Of a DNA stretch of 64,000 nucleotides, positions 9,171 through 18,852 are shown in pieces. Within the stretch, counting starts at the first letter, position 1, and each line of letters opens with the position of its first letter. The position numbers were made by a program, and so were the translations under genes. Origin of the DNA: Ancylobacter koreensis (GTDB taxonomy: Bacteria > Pseudomonadota > Alphaproteobacteria > Rhizobiales > Xanthobacteraceae); contig NZ_JALKCG010000001.1 in the NCBI RefSeq assembly GCF_023016525.1, forward strand, positions 1,426,001 through 1,490,000, read 5' to 3'. The notes below the pieces were generated by a model, which saw only the letters and a list, made by a program, of their open reading frames with translations, was not told the origin of the DNA and ran no database searches.

Positions 9171-10208
9171 ATGCATCTTCAAACCTCCACCGCCACCCCC
9201 GCCGTCCGCTTCCAGGGTGTGGAGCGGCATTTCGGCCATGTGCGTGCGGTGGACGGCGTCGATCTCGCCATCGCGCCGGGCGAGTTCTTCGCCATGCTCG
9301 GCCCCTCCGGTTCGGGAAAGACGACGTGCCTGCGCCTGATCGCCGGCTTCGAGCAGCCCGATGCCGGCCATATCGAAATCTTCGGCGAGACGGTGGAGGG
9401 CCTGCCGCCCTATCGCCGGGCGGTCAACACCGTGTTCCAGGACTACGCGCTGTTTCCGCACCTCTCGGTCGGCGACAACGTGGCCTATGGGCTGAAGGTG
9501 CGCGGCGTCGGCCGCGCCGAGCGCGACCGGCTCGCCCGCGAGGCGCTGGCCATGGTCAAGCTCGCCGGCACCGAGACGCGCCGTCCCTCCCAGCTCTCCG
9601 GCGGCCAGCGCCAGCGCGTCGCGCTCGCCCGCGCGCTGGTCGTGCGGCCCAAGGTGCTCCTCCTCGACGAGCCGCTCGGCGCGCTCGACCTCAAGCTGCG
9701 CGAGGAGATGCAGTCCGAGCTCAAGGGCCTGCAGCGCGCGCTCGGCCTCACCTTCGTCTTCGTCACCCACGACCAGGGCGAGGCGCTCTCCATGGCCGAC
9801 CGCGTGGCCGTGTTCAACGAGGGCCGCATCGTCCAGGTCGGCCCGCCGGAGGAGGTCTATGAGCGGCCGGCGACGCGCTTCGTTGCCCGCTTCGTCGGTT
9901 CCGCCAATGTGCTGGAGGCGGCGCAGGCGGCGTCTCTCGGCGGCGCCGCCCGTCCCTCCAGCCTGCGACCGGAGAAGATCGCATTGCTCGCCCATGGCGC
10001 TCCCGCGCCGGAGGGGGTCGCCGTGATCGAGGCGCGGGTGATCGACGTGTCCTATCAGGGCCCGGTGCGCCGGGTGACGGCGGTGACGGAGCCGGGGCTC
10101 ACGCTTGCCGCCGCCGTGCCCGCATCCGCTGCCGGTGTCATCGCCGGCGCAACGGTCCGGCTCGCCGTGCCCGCCGCCGCCCTCGTGCCGATGGAGGGCG
10201 AGGGATGA
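9171..10208 (+). CDS. ydcT: Putrescine-type ABC transporter ATP-binding protein
   Basis: The 345-aa ATPase powers the YdcTUV importer. It shows Walker A GPSGSGKTT near residue 44, Q-loop NTVFQDYALFPH, signature LSGGQRQRVALARAL, Walker B VLLLDEPLGALD and H-loop FVTHDQ, then a C-terminal TOBE-like regulatory domain typical of the PotA branch. The open frame extends far upstream through a spacer with a palindromic repeat; the ATG at 9171 gives the family N-terminus (QTSTATPAVRFQGVERHFG). Its stop overlaps the ydcU start (ATGA). Confidence 0.93.
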   Translation: MHLQTSTATPAVRFQGVERHFGHVRAVDGVDLAIAPGEFFAMLGPSGSGKTTCLRLIAGFEQPDAGHIEIFGETVEGLPPYRRAVNTVFQDYALFPHLSVGDNVAYGLKVRGVGRAERDRLAREALAMVKLAGTETRRPSQLSGGQRQRVALARALVVRPKVLLLDEPLGALDLKLREEMQSELKGLQRALGLTFVFVTHDQGEALSMADRVAVFNEGRIVQVGPPEEVYERPATRFVARFVGSANVLEAAQAASLGGAARPSSLRPEKIALLAHGAPAPEGVAVIEARVIDVSYQGPVRRVTAVTEPGLTLAAAVPASAAGVIAGATVRLAVPAAALVPMEGEG

Positions 10209-11152
10209 GCCTCGCCACCTTCGAGCTTCCCGAGCCCCGCGAGGGGGCGCTGCGCCGCCTCTCCGACGTGCTCACGCGCCACACCCGGCTGCTGACGCTG
10301 CTGCTGCTCGTGCCGCCGCTGCTCTGGCTCGGCCTCGTCTATCTCGGCAGCCTGTTCGTCTTCCTCGGCCAGTCGATCTTCTCCATCGACGAGTTTTCCG
10401 GCACCATCGTGCGCGAGCCGACCACGGCGACGCTGCTCGAACTGTTCCGCCCGGCCAATTACGACATCGTGCTGCGCACCGTCGGCATCGCGACCGCCGT
10501 CACGCTGCTCTGCGCGCTCATCGCCTTTCCCATCGCCTATTACGCCGCCCGCTATGCCGGGCCGAAGGTGAAGGCGGCCTTCTACCTCGCGGTGATGATG
10601 CCGCTGTGGTCGAGCTACCTCGTCAAGGTCTATGGCTGGAAGCTGCTGCTGGCCAAGGAGGGCGCCATCGGCTGGTTCGCCGACCGACTCGGCCTCGGCG
10701 GCGCGCTGGAGGCGTGGCTCGACCTGCCGCTGGTCGGCGGGCCTTCGCTCTCGGTCAGCTATACCGGCATGGTGCTGACCTTCACCTATCTGTGGCTGCC
10801 CTTCATGATCCTGCCGGTGCAGGCGGCGCTGGAACGTGTGCCGCCGCATCTCATCGAGGCGGCCGGGGACCTCGGCGCTTCGCCCGGCCTCGTCTTCCGC
10901 ACGGTGATCCTGCCGCTCGCCATGCCGGGCGTGGTGGCGGGCGCCATCTTCACCTTCTCGCTGACGCTGGGCGACTACATCGTGCCGCAGATCATCGGCA
11001 CTTCGGCCCTGGTGCTCGGGCAGGCGGTCTACACGCTGCAGGGCACGGCCGGGAACATCCCGCTGGCAGCGGCCTTCTCGCTGGTGCCGATCCTCGTCAT
11101 GGCGGTGTTCCTCACGGTGGCGAAGAGGACGGGGGCGTTCGATGCGCTGTGA
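10205..11152 (+). CDS. ydcU: Putrescine-type ABC transporter permease (PotB/YdcU type)
   Basis: This 315-aa inner-membrane permease has about six transmembrane helices, the first at residues about 30-60. The cytoplasmic EAA loop HLIEAAGDLGASPGLVFRTVILPLAMPG contacts the ATPase. The ATG overlaps the ydcT stop by 4 bp, showing coupled translation. The next permease begins 189 bp later, a spacer holding the second palindromic repeat copy. Confidence 0.92.
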   Translation: MSLATFELPEPREGALRRLSDVLTRHTRLLTLLLLVPPLLWLGLVYLGSLFVFLGQSIFSIDEFSGTIVREPTTATLLELFRPANYDIVLRTVGIATAVTLLCALIAFPIAYYAARYAGPKVKAAFYLAVMMPLWSSYLVKVYGWKLLLAKEGAIGWFADRLGLGGALEAWLDLPLVGGPSLSVSYTGMVLTFTYLWLPFMILPVQAALERVPPHLIEAAGDLGASPGLVFRTVILPLAMPGVVAGAIFTFSLTLGDYIVPQIIGTSALVLGQAVYTLQGTAGNIPLAAAFSLVPILVMAVFLTVAKRTGAFDAL

Positions 11153-11181
11153 TATCGGGCGTTTCGACTGGAGAGTCTTCG

Positions 11182-11289
11182 CTGGGTCCCGGATCGGCGC
11201 TCCGCCTGCGGCGTCGCTTGTTCGGGACACGAATGCCTCGCCGTTTCCCGGACAAGCTGCGCGCCGCGCAGCGCCGATCCGGGACCCAG
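11182..11289. repeat. Palindromic repeat, copy 2 in ydc operon
   Basis: Perfect 20-bp arms (11182-11201 and 11270-11289) enclose a 68-bp centre. It is clearly homologous along its full length to the element at 9007-9101, roughly three quarters identical by eye. It lies between ydcU and ydcV, so one operon carries two copies. Confidence 0.88.
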
Positions 11290-11341
11290 GGGAAGATGCA
11301 CCGAAGGTGCCCTTCGGCAGCCTCGACGGGAGCCCCGTTCC

Positions 11342-12142
11342 ATGACCCGCGCGCCGCTCTCCCTCAAGATCGCCGCGCTGGGCGGGCTCGCCTTCCTGCA
11401 CGTGCCGCTGCTGTTCATCCTGCTCTACTGCTTCACCACGGAAGAGAAGAGCTATGCCTTTCCCCCGCCGGGCTTCACGCTGAAATGGTTCGGCGTGGTG
11501 TGGGAGCGGGCCGACATCTGGGCGGCGGTGGGCCTTTCGCTGAAGGTGGCGGCGCTCGCCACCGTCATCGCCCTCGTGCTCGGCACGCTGGCCGCCGGGG
11601 CGCTGGCGCGGGCGCGCTTCTTCGGCCGCGAGCCGGTGTCGCTGCTCTTCGTGCTGCCCATCGCGCTGCCCGGCATCGTCACCGGCATCGCGCTGCGGCA
11701 GGCCTTCGGCATGATGGAGATCCCGTTCTCGGTGTTCACCATCGTGCTCGGCCACGCCACCTTCTGCATTGTCGTCGTCTACAACAACGCGGTGGCGCGG
11801 CTGCGCCGGCTGTCGCCCTCGCTGATCGAGGCCTCCATGGACCTCGGCGCCGACGCCTTCCAGACCTTCCGCCTCGTGGTGCTGCCGAACATCGGCACGG
11901 CGCTGCTGGCGGGCGGCATGCTGGCCTTCGCGCTCAGCTTCGACGAGGTGATCGTCACCACCTTCACCGCCGGCCAGCAGTCCACTTTGCCGATCTGGAT
12001 GCTGTCCGAACTCATCCGCCCACGGCAGCGGCCCGTCACCAATGTGGTCGCCGTTCTCGTGATCCTCGTGACCTTCCTGCCCATCCTCGCCGCCTACTAC
12101 CTCACCCGCGAGGGCGAGGCGGTGGCCGGAAGCGGAAAATAG
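11342..12142 (+). CDS. ydcV: Putrescine-type ABC transporter permease (PotC/YdcV type)
   Basis: This 266-aa inner-membrane permease is the partner of YdcU. It has about six transmembrane helices and the EAA loop [26 protein letters not shown], followed by [18 protein letters not shown], a PotC/YdcV hallmark. The ATG at 11342 follows a spacer with a palindromic repeat. The aldehyde dehydrogenase gene begins 10 bp after its stop. Confidence 0.92.
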   Translation: MTRAPLSLKIAALGGLAFLHVPLLFILLYCFTTEEKSYAFPPPGFTLKWFGVVWERADIWAAVGLSLKVAALATVIALVLGTLAAGALARARFFGREPVSLLFVLPIALPGIVTGIALRQAFGMMEIPFSVFTIVLGHATFCIVVVYNNAVARLRRLSPSLIEASMDLGADAFQTFRLVVLPNIGTALLAGGMLAFALSFDEVIVTTFTAGQQSTLPIWMLSELIRPRQRPVTNVVAVLVILVTFLPILAAYYLTREGEAVAGSGK

Positions 12143-12152
12143 GAGACGCCCC

Positions 12153-13622
12153 ATGACTGCCCCCTCCGACGGGAACACTGCCCTTTCCGATACGCAGATG
12201 CTGATCGGCTCGGCCTTCGTCGCCGGCACCGAGACCCCCGAGACGGTGCTGAACCCGAAGACCGAGGAGACGCTGGTCGAGCTGCCCGAGGCGTCGCCCG
12301 ATCAGGTCGACGCGGCGGTGAACGCGGCGGAGAAGGCGTTTTCGAGCTGGTCGCGCACCACGCCGGGCGAGCGCTCCAACCTGCTGCTGAAGCTCGCCGA
12401 CCGCATCGAGGCCGAGGCCGAATCCTTCGCCACGCTGGAGGCGCTGAACTGCGGCAAGCCGCGCCACGCGGTGCTGAACGACGAACTGCCGGGCGTCGTC
12501 GACTGCTTCCGCTTCTTCGCCGGCGCCGTGCGCACCCAGCACGGCATGGTGGCGGGCGAGTACATGGCCGGCCATACCTCGATGATCCGGCGCGATCCCA
12601 TCGGTGTCGTCGCCTCCATCGCGCCGTGGAACTACCCGCTGATGATGGCGGCGTGGAAGCTCGCCCCGGCGCTGGCCGGCGGCAACACGGTGGTGATCAA
12701 GCCTTCCGAGCAGACGCCGCTGACCACGCTGAAGCTGGCGAAGCTGATCGCCGACATCTTCCCGGAAGGCGTCGTCAACGTCGTGCTGGGGCGCGGCGAG
12801 AGCGTCGGCAACGCGCTGATCAACCACCCGAAGGTGGCGATGATCTCGCTGACCGGTGACATCGCCACCGGCAAGAAGGTGCTGACCGCCGCCGCCAGGA
12901 CAGTGAAGCGCACGCATCTCGAACTCGGCGGCAAGGCGCCGGTGATCGTGTTCGACGACGCCGACATCGAGGCGGTGGTCGAGGGCGTGAAGGTCTTCGG
13001 CTATTACAATGCCGGGCAGGACTGCACCGCCGCCTGCCGCATCTATGCCGGCGACAAGGTCTACGAGAAGCTGGTCGCCGACCTCGCCTCCGCCGTCTCG
13101 GGGCTCAAATTCGGGCAGGCGGACGATTCCGAAAACGACATCGGCCCGCTCATCTCGGCCCGCCAGCGCGCCCGCGTCGCCTCCTTCGTCGAGCGCGCGA
13201 CCGAGCTCAACCACATCGAGATCGCCACCGGCGGCAAGCTTGCCGGCGGCAGCTCCGGCAAGGGCTTCTTCTACGAGCCGACCGTGGTCGCCGGTGCGCT
13301 GCAGTCCGACGAGATCGTGCGCCGCGAGGTGTTCGGCCCCGTCGTGTCCGTCACCCGCTTCTCGGATGTGGAGGAGGCGGTGAGCTGGGCGAACGACAGC
13401 GATTACGGGCTCGCCTCCTCGGTGTGGACCAAGGACGTGTCGAAGGGCCTCGCGACCGCCGCGCGGCTGCAATATGGCTGCACCTGGGTGAACTGCCACT
13501 TCATGCTGGTCAGCGAGATGCCGCATGGCGGCCTCAAGCAGTCCGGCTACGGCAAGGACCTCAGCGCCTATGCGCTGGAGGACTACACGGTCGTGCGCCA
13601 CGTGATGGTGAAGAACGGCTGA
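12153..13622 (+). CDS. patD: Gamma-aminobutyraldehyde dehydrogenase
   Basis: The 489-aa NAD-dependent aldehyde dehydrogenase should oxidise 4-aminobutanal, made from putrescine, to GABA in the cytoplasm. The catalytic Glu is in [12 protein letters not shown] and the nucleophilic Cys in [15 protein letters not shown], the exact PatD/YdcW-type context. The C-terminal [12 protein letters not shown] is also typical. It ends the ydcSTUV-patD operon, as in E. coli, which supports the substrate. No putrescine aminotransferase gene is present in the operon. A ribosome site (GGAGA) lies 7 bp before the ATG. Confidence 0.92.
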   Translation: MTAPSDGNTALSDTQMLIGSAFVAGTETPETVLNPKTEETLVELPEASPDQVDAAVNAAEKAFSSWSRTTPGERSNLLLKLADRIEAEAESFATLEALNCGKPRHAVLNDELPGVVDCFRFFAGAVRTQHGMVAGEYMAGHTSMIRRDPIGVVASIAPWNYPLMMAAWKLAPALAGGNTVVIKPSEQTPLTTLKLAKLIADIFPEGVVNVVLGRGESVGNALINHPKVAMISLTGDIATGKKVLTAAARTVKRTHLELGGKAPVIVFDDADIEAVVEGVKVFGYYNAGQDCTAACRIYAGDKVYEKLVADLASAVSGLKFGQADDSENDIGPLISARQRARVASFVERATELNHIEIATGGKLAGGSSGKGFFYEPTVVAGALQSDEIVRREVFGPVVSVTRFSDVEEAVSWANDSDYGLASSVWTKDVSKGLATAARLQYGCTWVNCHFMLVSEMPHGGLKQSGYGKDLSAYALEDYTVVRHVMVKNG

Positions 13623-13636
13623 TCCGGGCCGTCCCG

Positions 13637-13657
13637 GCCGGCCGCCGCGCGGCCGGC
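13637..13657 (+). terminator. Hairpin after the ydc-patD operon
   Basis: GCCGGCCGC pairs with GCGGCCGGC around a 3-nt loop, 15 nt after the patD stop. There is no T-run; in GC-rich alphaproteobacteria such hairpins often stand in for canonical terminators. Confidence 0.5.
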
Positions 13658-13741
13658 GCCTCCGGCGGGATTGGCTTCGCGCGGCACCGCCAATTTGGAG
13701 TATGATACCCCGCGCCGCGCGATTGTGATCGCCCGGCACGC

Positions 13742-13756
13742 ATTATGACGCATAAT
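13742..13756. promoter_or_regulatory. Inverted repeat upstream of the RND efflux operon
   Basis: ATTATG-ACG-CATAAT is an AT-rich perfect inverted repeat about 80-95 bp before the adaptor start, in an otherwise GC-rich context. It looks like an operator for a regulator encoded elsewhere, as no TetR or MarR gene adjoins the pump. Confidence 0.45.
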
Positions 13757-13835
13757 TAAGTTGGAAGATTTTCTCATATCTGCTGTGTCGCAGCATGGAT
13801 TTTTTCCTTTTCCGACACGGCTTGATGAGGCTCTG

Positions 13836-14936
13836 ATGCGACGCAGAACCGGCGTGTGGCTGATTGCGGCACTTCTCGTGGGAGCGGGAGCCCTCGCACA
13901 CCAGAAAGGCTGGGTCGACGTCGGCGCGCTGCTGGGCGGTCGCGGCACGGCCAATGCCGCCGCCGAGCCGAAGGCGACGCCCGCCACCGCGGTCGAGGTG
14001 GCGCTGGCCCGCCAGGTAACGGTGACGACCGACATCTCCTCCATCGGCTCCCTGCAGTCGGACGAATCGGTGAAGGTGGCGTCCGAGGTCTCCGGCCGCA
14101 TCCAGGAAATCCGCTTCCGCGAAGGCGAGCATGTGAAGGCCGGCGACGTGCTGGTGCAGCTCGACCCCGCGCTGGTGCAGGCCTCGCTGGAGGAGAACGA
14201 GGCGAGGCTCGCCCTGGCCGAGGCCAATTACAGCCGCGCCCAGCGCCTGCAGCAGTCCGGCTCGGGCACCGCGCGCGCCCTCGACGAGGCGCAGGCCGAG
14301 CTCAACACCTCGCGCGCCCTGCTCAATTCCCAGCGGGTGCAGATCGGCAAGCACACCATCACCGCTCCCTTCGACGGGGTGGTGGGCCTGCGCACCGTGT
14401 CGAACGGCGCCTATATCGCCACCGGCACCGAGCTGGTGAACCTGGAAAAGATCGACACCCTCAAGCTTGACTTCAAGGTGCCGGAAACCCAGCTCGCCGC
14501 CATCACGCCCGGCCAGACCGTCATGGTGACGCTGGACGCGCTGCCCGGCCGCTCCTTCACCGGCACCATCTATGCCATCGACCCCATGGTCGACGTGAAC
14601 GGGCGCTCGCTCAGCGTGCGGGCGCGCCTCCCCAATGACGAGATGGTGCTCCGCCCCGGCCTGTTCGCCCGCGTCGTGGTGAAGGGCCGGCAGACCCGCG
14701 ACGCCGTGTTCGTGCCGGAGAGCGCCATCGTGCCGCGCGGCCAGGACCGCCTCGTCTGGCAGATCGTCGACGGCAAGGCACGGCAGGCCAAAGTTCAGCT
14801 CGGCCAGCGCCTGAACGGCGAGGTCGAGGTGAAGGGCGTGCCCGTCGGCGCCAGCATCGTCGTCGCGGGGCAGGGGCGCCTCCAGCCCGGCGCCGCCGTG
14901 GAAATCGTGACCGCGCCGCCGGCGCCGCAAGGCTGA
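13836..14936 (+). CDS. RND efflux periplasmic adaptor (membrane fusion protein)
   Basis: The 366-aa HlyD/AcrA-type adaptor links the inner-membrane RND pump to an outer-membrane channel. It has an N-terminal membrane anchor (residues about 5-20), a lipoyl-like half (VASEVSGRIQEIRFREGEHVKAGDVLVQLD), a coiled-coil hairpin (EENEARLALAEANYSRAQRL to DEAQAELNTSRA), the second lipoyl half (HTITAPFDGVVGLRTVSNGAYI) and a beta-barrel. An upstream TTG (13761) is open, but the ATG at 13836, preceded by GATGAGG, gives a proper signal anchor. The pump gene starts 10 bp downstream. No TolC-like gene is present. Confidence 0.9.
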   Translation: MRRRTGVWLIAALLVGAGALAHQKGWVDVGALLGGRGTANAAAEPKATPATAVEVALARQVTVTTDISSIGSLQSDESVKVASEVSGRIQEIRFREGEHVKAGDVLVQLDPALVQASLEENEARLALAEANYSRAQRLQQSGSGTARALDEAQAELNTSRALLNSQRVQIGKHTITAPFDGVVGLRTVSNGAYIATGTELVNLEKIDTLKLDFKVPETQLAAITPGQTVMVTLDALPGRSFTGTIYAIDPMVDVNGRSLSVRARLPNDEMVLRPGLFARVVVKGRQTRDAVFVPESAIVPRGQDRLVWQIVDGKARQAKVQLGQRLNGEVEVKGVPVGASIVVAGQGRLQPGAAVEIVTAPPAPQG

Positions 14937-14946
14937 GGCCGCGTCC

Positions 14947-17900
14947 ATGGGACTTTCCGAACTCTGTATCCGCCGTCCGGTTTTCGCGACGGTGCTCAGC
15001 CTGCTGCTGATCCTCGTCGGCATCGTGTCGTTCAGCCGGCTGACGGTGCGCGAATACCCCAATATCGACGAGCCGGTCGTCTCGGTCGTCACCAACTATC
15101 CCGGCGCCTCGGCCTCCATCGTCGAGAGCCAGGTCACGCAGGTGCTGGAAGGCTCGATCGCCGGCATCGAAGGCATCGACGTGCTGGAATCGACCAGCCG
15201 CTCGGAATCCAGCCGCATCACCGTGCGCTTCCGCCTGGAGATCAACCCGGACGTCGCCGCCAGCGACGTGCGCGACCGCGTGAGTCGCGTGCGCCAGCGC
15301 CTGCCGGACGAAATCGACGAGCCGGTCATCTCCAAGGTCGAGGCCGACGCCCAGCCGGTGGTGTTCATCGTCTTCCGCTCCGACAAGATGACGGGGCTGG
15401 AACTGTCCGACTATATCGACCGCTACGTGGTCGACCGCTTCAAGAACCTCACCGGCGTCGCCGACGTGCAGATCTTTGGCGAGCGGCGCTATGCGATGCG
15501 CATCTGGATCGACCGCGAGCGCCTCGCCGCCTATGCCCTGACGGTGCAGGACATCGAGGACGCGCTCAACGCGCAGAATGTCGAGATTCCGTCCGGCCGC
15601 ATCGAGAGCGCCGACCGCGAGTTCACCGTGCTCTCGCGCACCGGCATGACCTCGGTCGACCAGTTCAACCAGATCGTGGTCAAGCGCGCCGACGGGGCGC
15701 AGGTCCATATGAGCGACGTGGCCCGCGTCGAACTCGGCGCGGCCGACGAGCGGCGCGCCAGCCGCTTCAACGGCGGCGCGGCGATCATCGTCGGCCTGAT
15801 CAAGCAGGCCGTGGCCAACCCGCTCGACGTCTCGGCCGGCGCCCGCTCGGTGCTGCCGGCGGTGAACGAAAGCCTGCCCGAGGGCATGACCGCCACCATC
15901 GGCAACGACAACGCCATCTTCATCGACCGCTCGATCAAGGCGGTGTTCCACACCATCTTCGAGGCGGTGGTGCTGGTGGTGCTGGTGATCGTGGTGTTCC
16001 TGCGCTCGCTGCGCGCCTCGATCATCCCGATCGTCACCATACCGATCTCGCTGATCACCACCTTCGCGATCATGTACGCGCTCGGCTTCAGCGTGAACAC
16101 GCTGACGCTGCTCGCCTTCGTGCTCGCCATCGGCCTCGTGGTCGACGATGCCATCGTCGTGCTGGAGAACATCTTCCGCCACATCGAGCACGGCATGAAG
16201 CCGATCCCCGCCGCCATCAAGGGCGCGCGCGAGATCGGCTTCGCGGTCGTCGCCATGACGATGACGCTCGCCGCCGTCTATGCGCCCGTCGCCTTCGCGC
16301 CGGGCCGCACGGGGCGCCTCTTCCTCGAATTCGCGCTGACGCTGGCCGGAGCGGTGATCATTTCCGGCTTCATCGCGCTCAGCCTGACACCGATGATGTG
16401 CTCGCGCCTGCTCAAGCACGAGGACAAGCCGGGCCGGCTCTCCGCCTTCATCGAGCGGCGGCTGCGCGGGCTGGAGGAGGGCTATCGCCGCGTGCTGCAG
16501 GCCAGCCTGCGGGCACGCCCGGTGGTGATCGTGCTGGCGCTGGTGGTGGCCGCCGGCAGCGCGTACTTCCTGCGCGCGCTGCCCTCCGAGCTGTCGCCGG
16601 TCGAGGACCGCGGCATGATCCGCGTCACCGGCAGCGGGCCGGAAGGCTCCACGCTGGCCTACACCTCCCGCTACACCAACCAGATCGATTCCGTCGTCTC
16701 CAAGGAGCCGGAGGTCGACAGCGTCCTCATCATCAACGGCTTCCCGGAAGTGCACCGCTTCCTGGTGATCGGCCGGCTGAAGGACTGGGACGAGCGCGAC
16801 AAGCGCCAGCAGCAACTGGTTGCCGAGCTGACGCCGCAGCTACGCCGCATCGCCGGCCTCAACGCCTATGCCAACAATCCCCCCTCTCTCGGCGCCTCCA
16901 ACAATTCGCGGCCCATTGAGTTCGTCATCCAGACCTCGGGCACCTATGAGCAGCTCGACGAATATGTCGACCGCTTCCTGGAGCGCATCCGCGACTATCC
17001 CGGCCTCGTCAGCATCGACAGCGACCTCAAGCTGAACAAGCCGGAAATCTCCGTCGCGGTCGACCGCGCCAAGGCGGCCGATCTGGGCATCGACGTCGCC
17101 GTGCTCGGCCGCACGCTGGAAAGCCTGCTGGGCGGACGGCAGGTGACGCGCTTCGAGGTGGCGGGCGAGCAGTACGACGTCTATGTCCAGCTCGACGCGC
17201 GCGACCGCTCCTCGCCGGCGACGCTCGACACCATCTATTTGCGCGCGGCGAGCGGGGAGATGGTGCAGCTCTCCAACCTCGTCACGGTGCGCGAGAGCGT
17301 GGCACCGCAGGAGCTCAAGCGCTTCAACCAGCTTCGCGCCGCCACCATCTCGGCCAATCTGGCGCCCGGCTTCTCGCAGGGCGAGGCGCTCGCCCATCTC
17401 GACCAGGTGGCGCGCGAGGTGCTGCCGCAGACGGTGCAGACCGACGTCGCCGGCCAGAGCCGCGAATTCCGCGCCGCCGGCCAGAGCCTCGTCGTGGTGT
17501 TCCTGCTGGCGCTCGGCTTCATCTATCTGGTGCTGGCGGCGCAGTTCGAGAGCTTCCGCGATCCGGTGATCATCATGCTCACCGTGCCGCTGTCGATGAC
17601 CGGCGCGCTCGCCGCGCTTTATTTCGCCGGCGGCTCGCTCAACGTCTATTCCCAGATCGGCCTCGTCACGCTGGTGGGCCTCATCACCAAGCACGGCATC
17701 CTGATCGTCGAATTCGCCAACCAGCAGCAGGAGGCCGGGCTCGACCGGCGCGCGGCGGTGGTGGAGGCGGCGGTGCTGCGCCTGCGGCCGATCCTGATGA
17801 CCACGGGCGCCATGGTGCTCGGCGCGGTGCCGCTCGCCTTCGCCGACGGCGCCGGCGCGGAGAGCCGCTCGCAGATCGGCTGGGTCATCGTCGGCGGCAT

Positions 17901-18024
17901 GTCGCTCGGCACGCTGCTCACCCTGTTCGTGGTGCCGACGGTCTATTCGCTGATCGGGCGGGTGCACCACACCGCCCATGCCGAGATCGCGCCCGGACTC
18001 GTGCACACCAACCCGGCGGAGTAA
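14947..18024 (+). CDS. RND efflux transporter, HAE1/AcrB type
   Basis: This 1025-aa proton-driven inner-membrane pump should export hydrophobic compounds or drugs. It begins LSELCIRRPVFATVLSLLL (TM1), with large periplasmic loops after TM1 and TM7. The TM4 motif GLVVDDAIVVLENIFRHIE contains the two adjacent proton-relay Asp residues. The C-terminal half shows GLITKHGILIVEFANQ. Length is normal for the family. It forms a two-gene operon with the adaptor; the outer-membrane channel and regulator must lie elsewhere. It ends 21 bp from a convergent SDR gene. Confidence 0.93.
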   Translation: MGLSELCIRRPVFATVLSLLLILVGIVSFSRLTVREYPNIDEPVVSVVTNYPGASASIVESQVTQVLEGSIAGIEGIDVLESTSRSESSRITVRFRLEINPDVAASDVRDRVSRVRQRLPDEIDEPVISKVEADAQPVVFIVFRSDKMTGLELSDYIDRYVVDRFKNLTGVADVQIFGERRYAMRIWIDRERLAAYALTVQDIEDALNAQNVEIPSGRIESADREFTVLSRTGMTSVDQFNQIVVKRADGAQVHMSDVARVELGAADERRASRFNGGAAIIVGLIKQAVANPLDVSAGARSVLPAVNESLPEGMTATIGNDNAIFIDRSIKAVFHTIFEAVVLVVLVIVVFLRSLRASIIPIVTIPISLITTFAIMYALGFSVNTLTLLAFVLAIGLVVDDAIVVLENIFRHIEHGMKPIPAAIKGAREIGFAVVAMTMTLAAVYAPVAFAPGRTGRLFLEFALTLAGAVIISGFIALSLTPMMCSRLLKHEDKPGRLSAFIERRLRGLEEGYRRVLQASLRARPVVIVLALVVAAGSAYFLRALPSELSPVEDRGMIRVTGSGPEGSTLAYTSRYTNQIDSVVSKEPEVDSVLIINGFPEVHRFLVIGRLKDWDERDKRQQQLVAELTPQLRRIAGLNAYANNPPSLGASNNSRPIEFVIQTSGTYEQLDEYVDRFLERIRDYPGLVSIDSDLKLNKPEISVAVDRAKAADLGIDVAVLGRTLESLLGGRQVTRFEVAGEQYDVYVQLDARDRSSPATLDTIYLRAASGEMVQLSNLVTVRESVAPQELKRFNQLRAATISANLAPGFSQGEALAHLDQVAREVLPQTVQTDVAGQSREFRAAGQSLVVVFLLALGFIYLVLAAQFESFRDPVIIMLTVPLSMTGALAALYFAGGSLNVYSQIGLVTLVGLITKHGILIVEFANQQQEAGLDRRAAVVEAAVLRLRPILMTTGAMVLGAVPLAFADGAGAESRSQIGWVIVGGMSLGTLLTLFVVPTVYSLIGRVHHTAHAEIAPGLVHTNPAE

Positions 18025-18045
18025 CCGGCGGCGCCGGTCGACCCG

Positions 18046-18795
18046 TCACGGCATCACGGTTCCGCAATTGGGGTCGAGCACCTGCCCGGTGAAGGCGTCG
18101 CCGTCCGCCGAGGCGAGGAACACCACGGAGCGGCCGACATCGCGCGGTTGGCCCCAGCGCTTGAGCGGAATTCTTTCGCGCACCGCCTCGGTATATTCCG
18201 GCCCGGCGCGGAAGCGGCCGGTGGCGGTCGGCCCCGGCGCCACGCAGTTCACCGTTATGTCGGGGGCGAGCGCCAGCGCGAGCGATTTCGACATCGCCAT
18301 CAGCCCCGCCTTGGCGGCGGCGTAGTGCGGCAGGGTCGGATCGCCGATATAGGCCTGCTCGGAGGCGATGTTGACGATGCGCCCGCCGCCGCGCGCCCGC
18401 AGATGCGGGATCGACGCCTGCGCCAGGAAGAACGGCCCGCGCAGATTGACGTGCAGCATCTCGTCGTAATCGGCCTCGGAGATATCGGCGAGGGGCTTGT
18501 GGCGGGAATAGCCGGCATTGTTGACCAGCAGGTCGAGGCCGCCCAGCGCCCGCGCCGCCTCCGCCACGATGCGCCGGCAGTCGGCGACGACGCTGACATC
18601 GCCCGCCACGGGGAAGGCGCGCCGGCCCAGACGCTCGATCTCGCGCACCACCTCCATCGTCTCATCGGGCCGGTTGAAGTCGGCGACCGCGACATCGGCG
18701 CCCTCTTCCGCCAGACAGATGGCGATGGCCCGGCCGATGCTCTCGCGCCGCCCCGCGCCCGTCACCAAAGCGAGCCTGCCCTCAACGCGTCCCAT
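18046..18795 (-). CDS. SDR-family oxidoreductase
   Basis: The 249-aa Rossmann-fold dehydrogenase has the cofactor motif TGAGRRESIGRAIA (slightly long glycine loop), Asp at the end of beta-2 (VADFNR) favouring NAD, NNAG, and the catalytic YxxxK (HYAAAKAG) with Ser in NIASEQ. It lies 58 bp after the racemase-superfamily gene on the minus strand, probably one operon, and converges on the RND pump. The substrate cannot be told; the neighbour suggests an acid or a malonate-type pathway. Confidence 0.87.
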   Translation of the reverse strand: MGRVEGRLALVTGAGRRESIGRAIAICLAEEGADVAVADFNRPDETMEVVREIERLGRRAFPVAGDVSVVADCRRIVAEAARALGGLDLLVNNAGYSRHKPLADISEADYDEMLHVNLRGPFFLAQASIPHLRARGGGRIVNIASEQAYIGDPTLPHYAAAKAGLMAMSKSLALALAPDITVNCVAPGPTATGRFRAGPEYTEAVRERIPLKRWGQPRDVGRSVVFLASADGDAFTGQVLDPNCGTVMP

Positions 18796-18852
18796 CGCTC
18801 CGCTCCCGAATCGCGTGCGGAATGTCGCCGCCCCGGCGACGGCACCCGGAAT

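Noticed and set aside
10055-12229. 724-codon minus-strand open frame across ydcU and ydcV
   Set aside because: Low-complexity His/Asp/Arg/Glu-rich translation, antisense to recognised permeases; the same reasoning rejects the long minus frames at 2191-4311, 14611-16815, 34761-36794 and 50261-52516.
18024-18038. ACCGGCG-G-CGCCGGT palindrome between the RND pump and the convergent SDR
   Set aside because: The one-base loop leaves only a short real stem, so it is too weak to call as a terminator.
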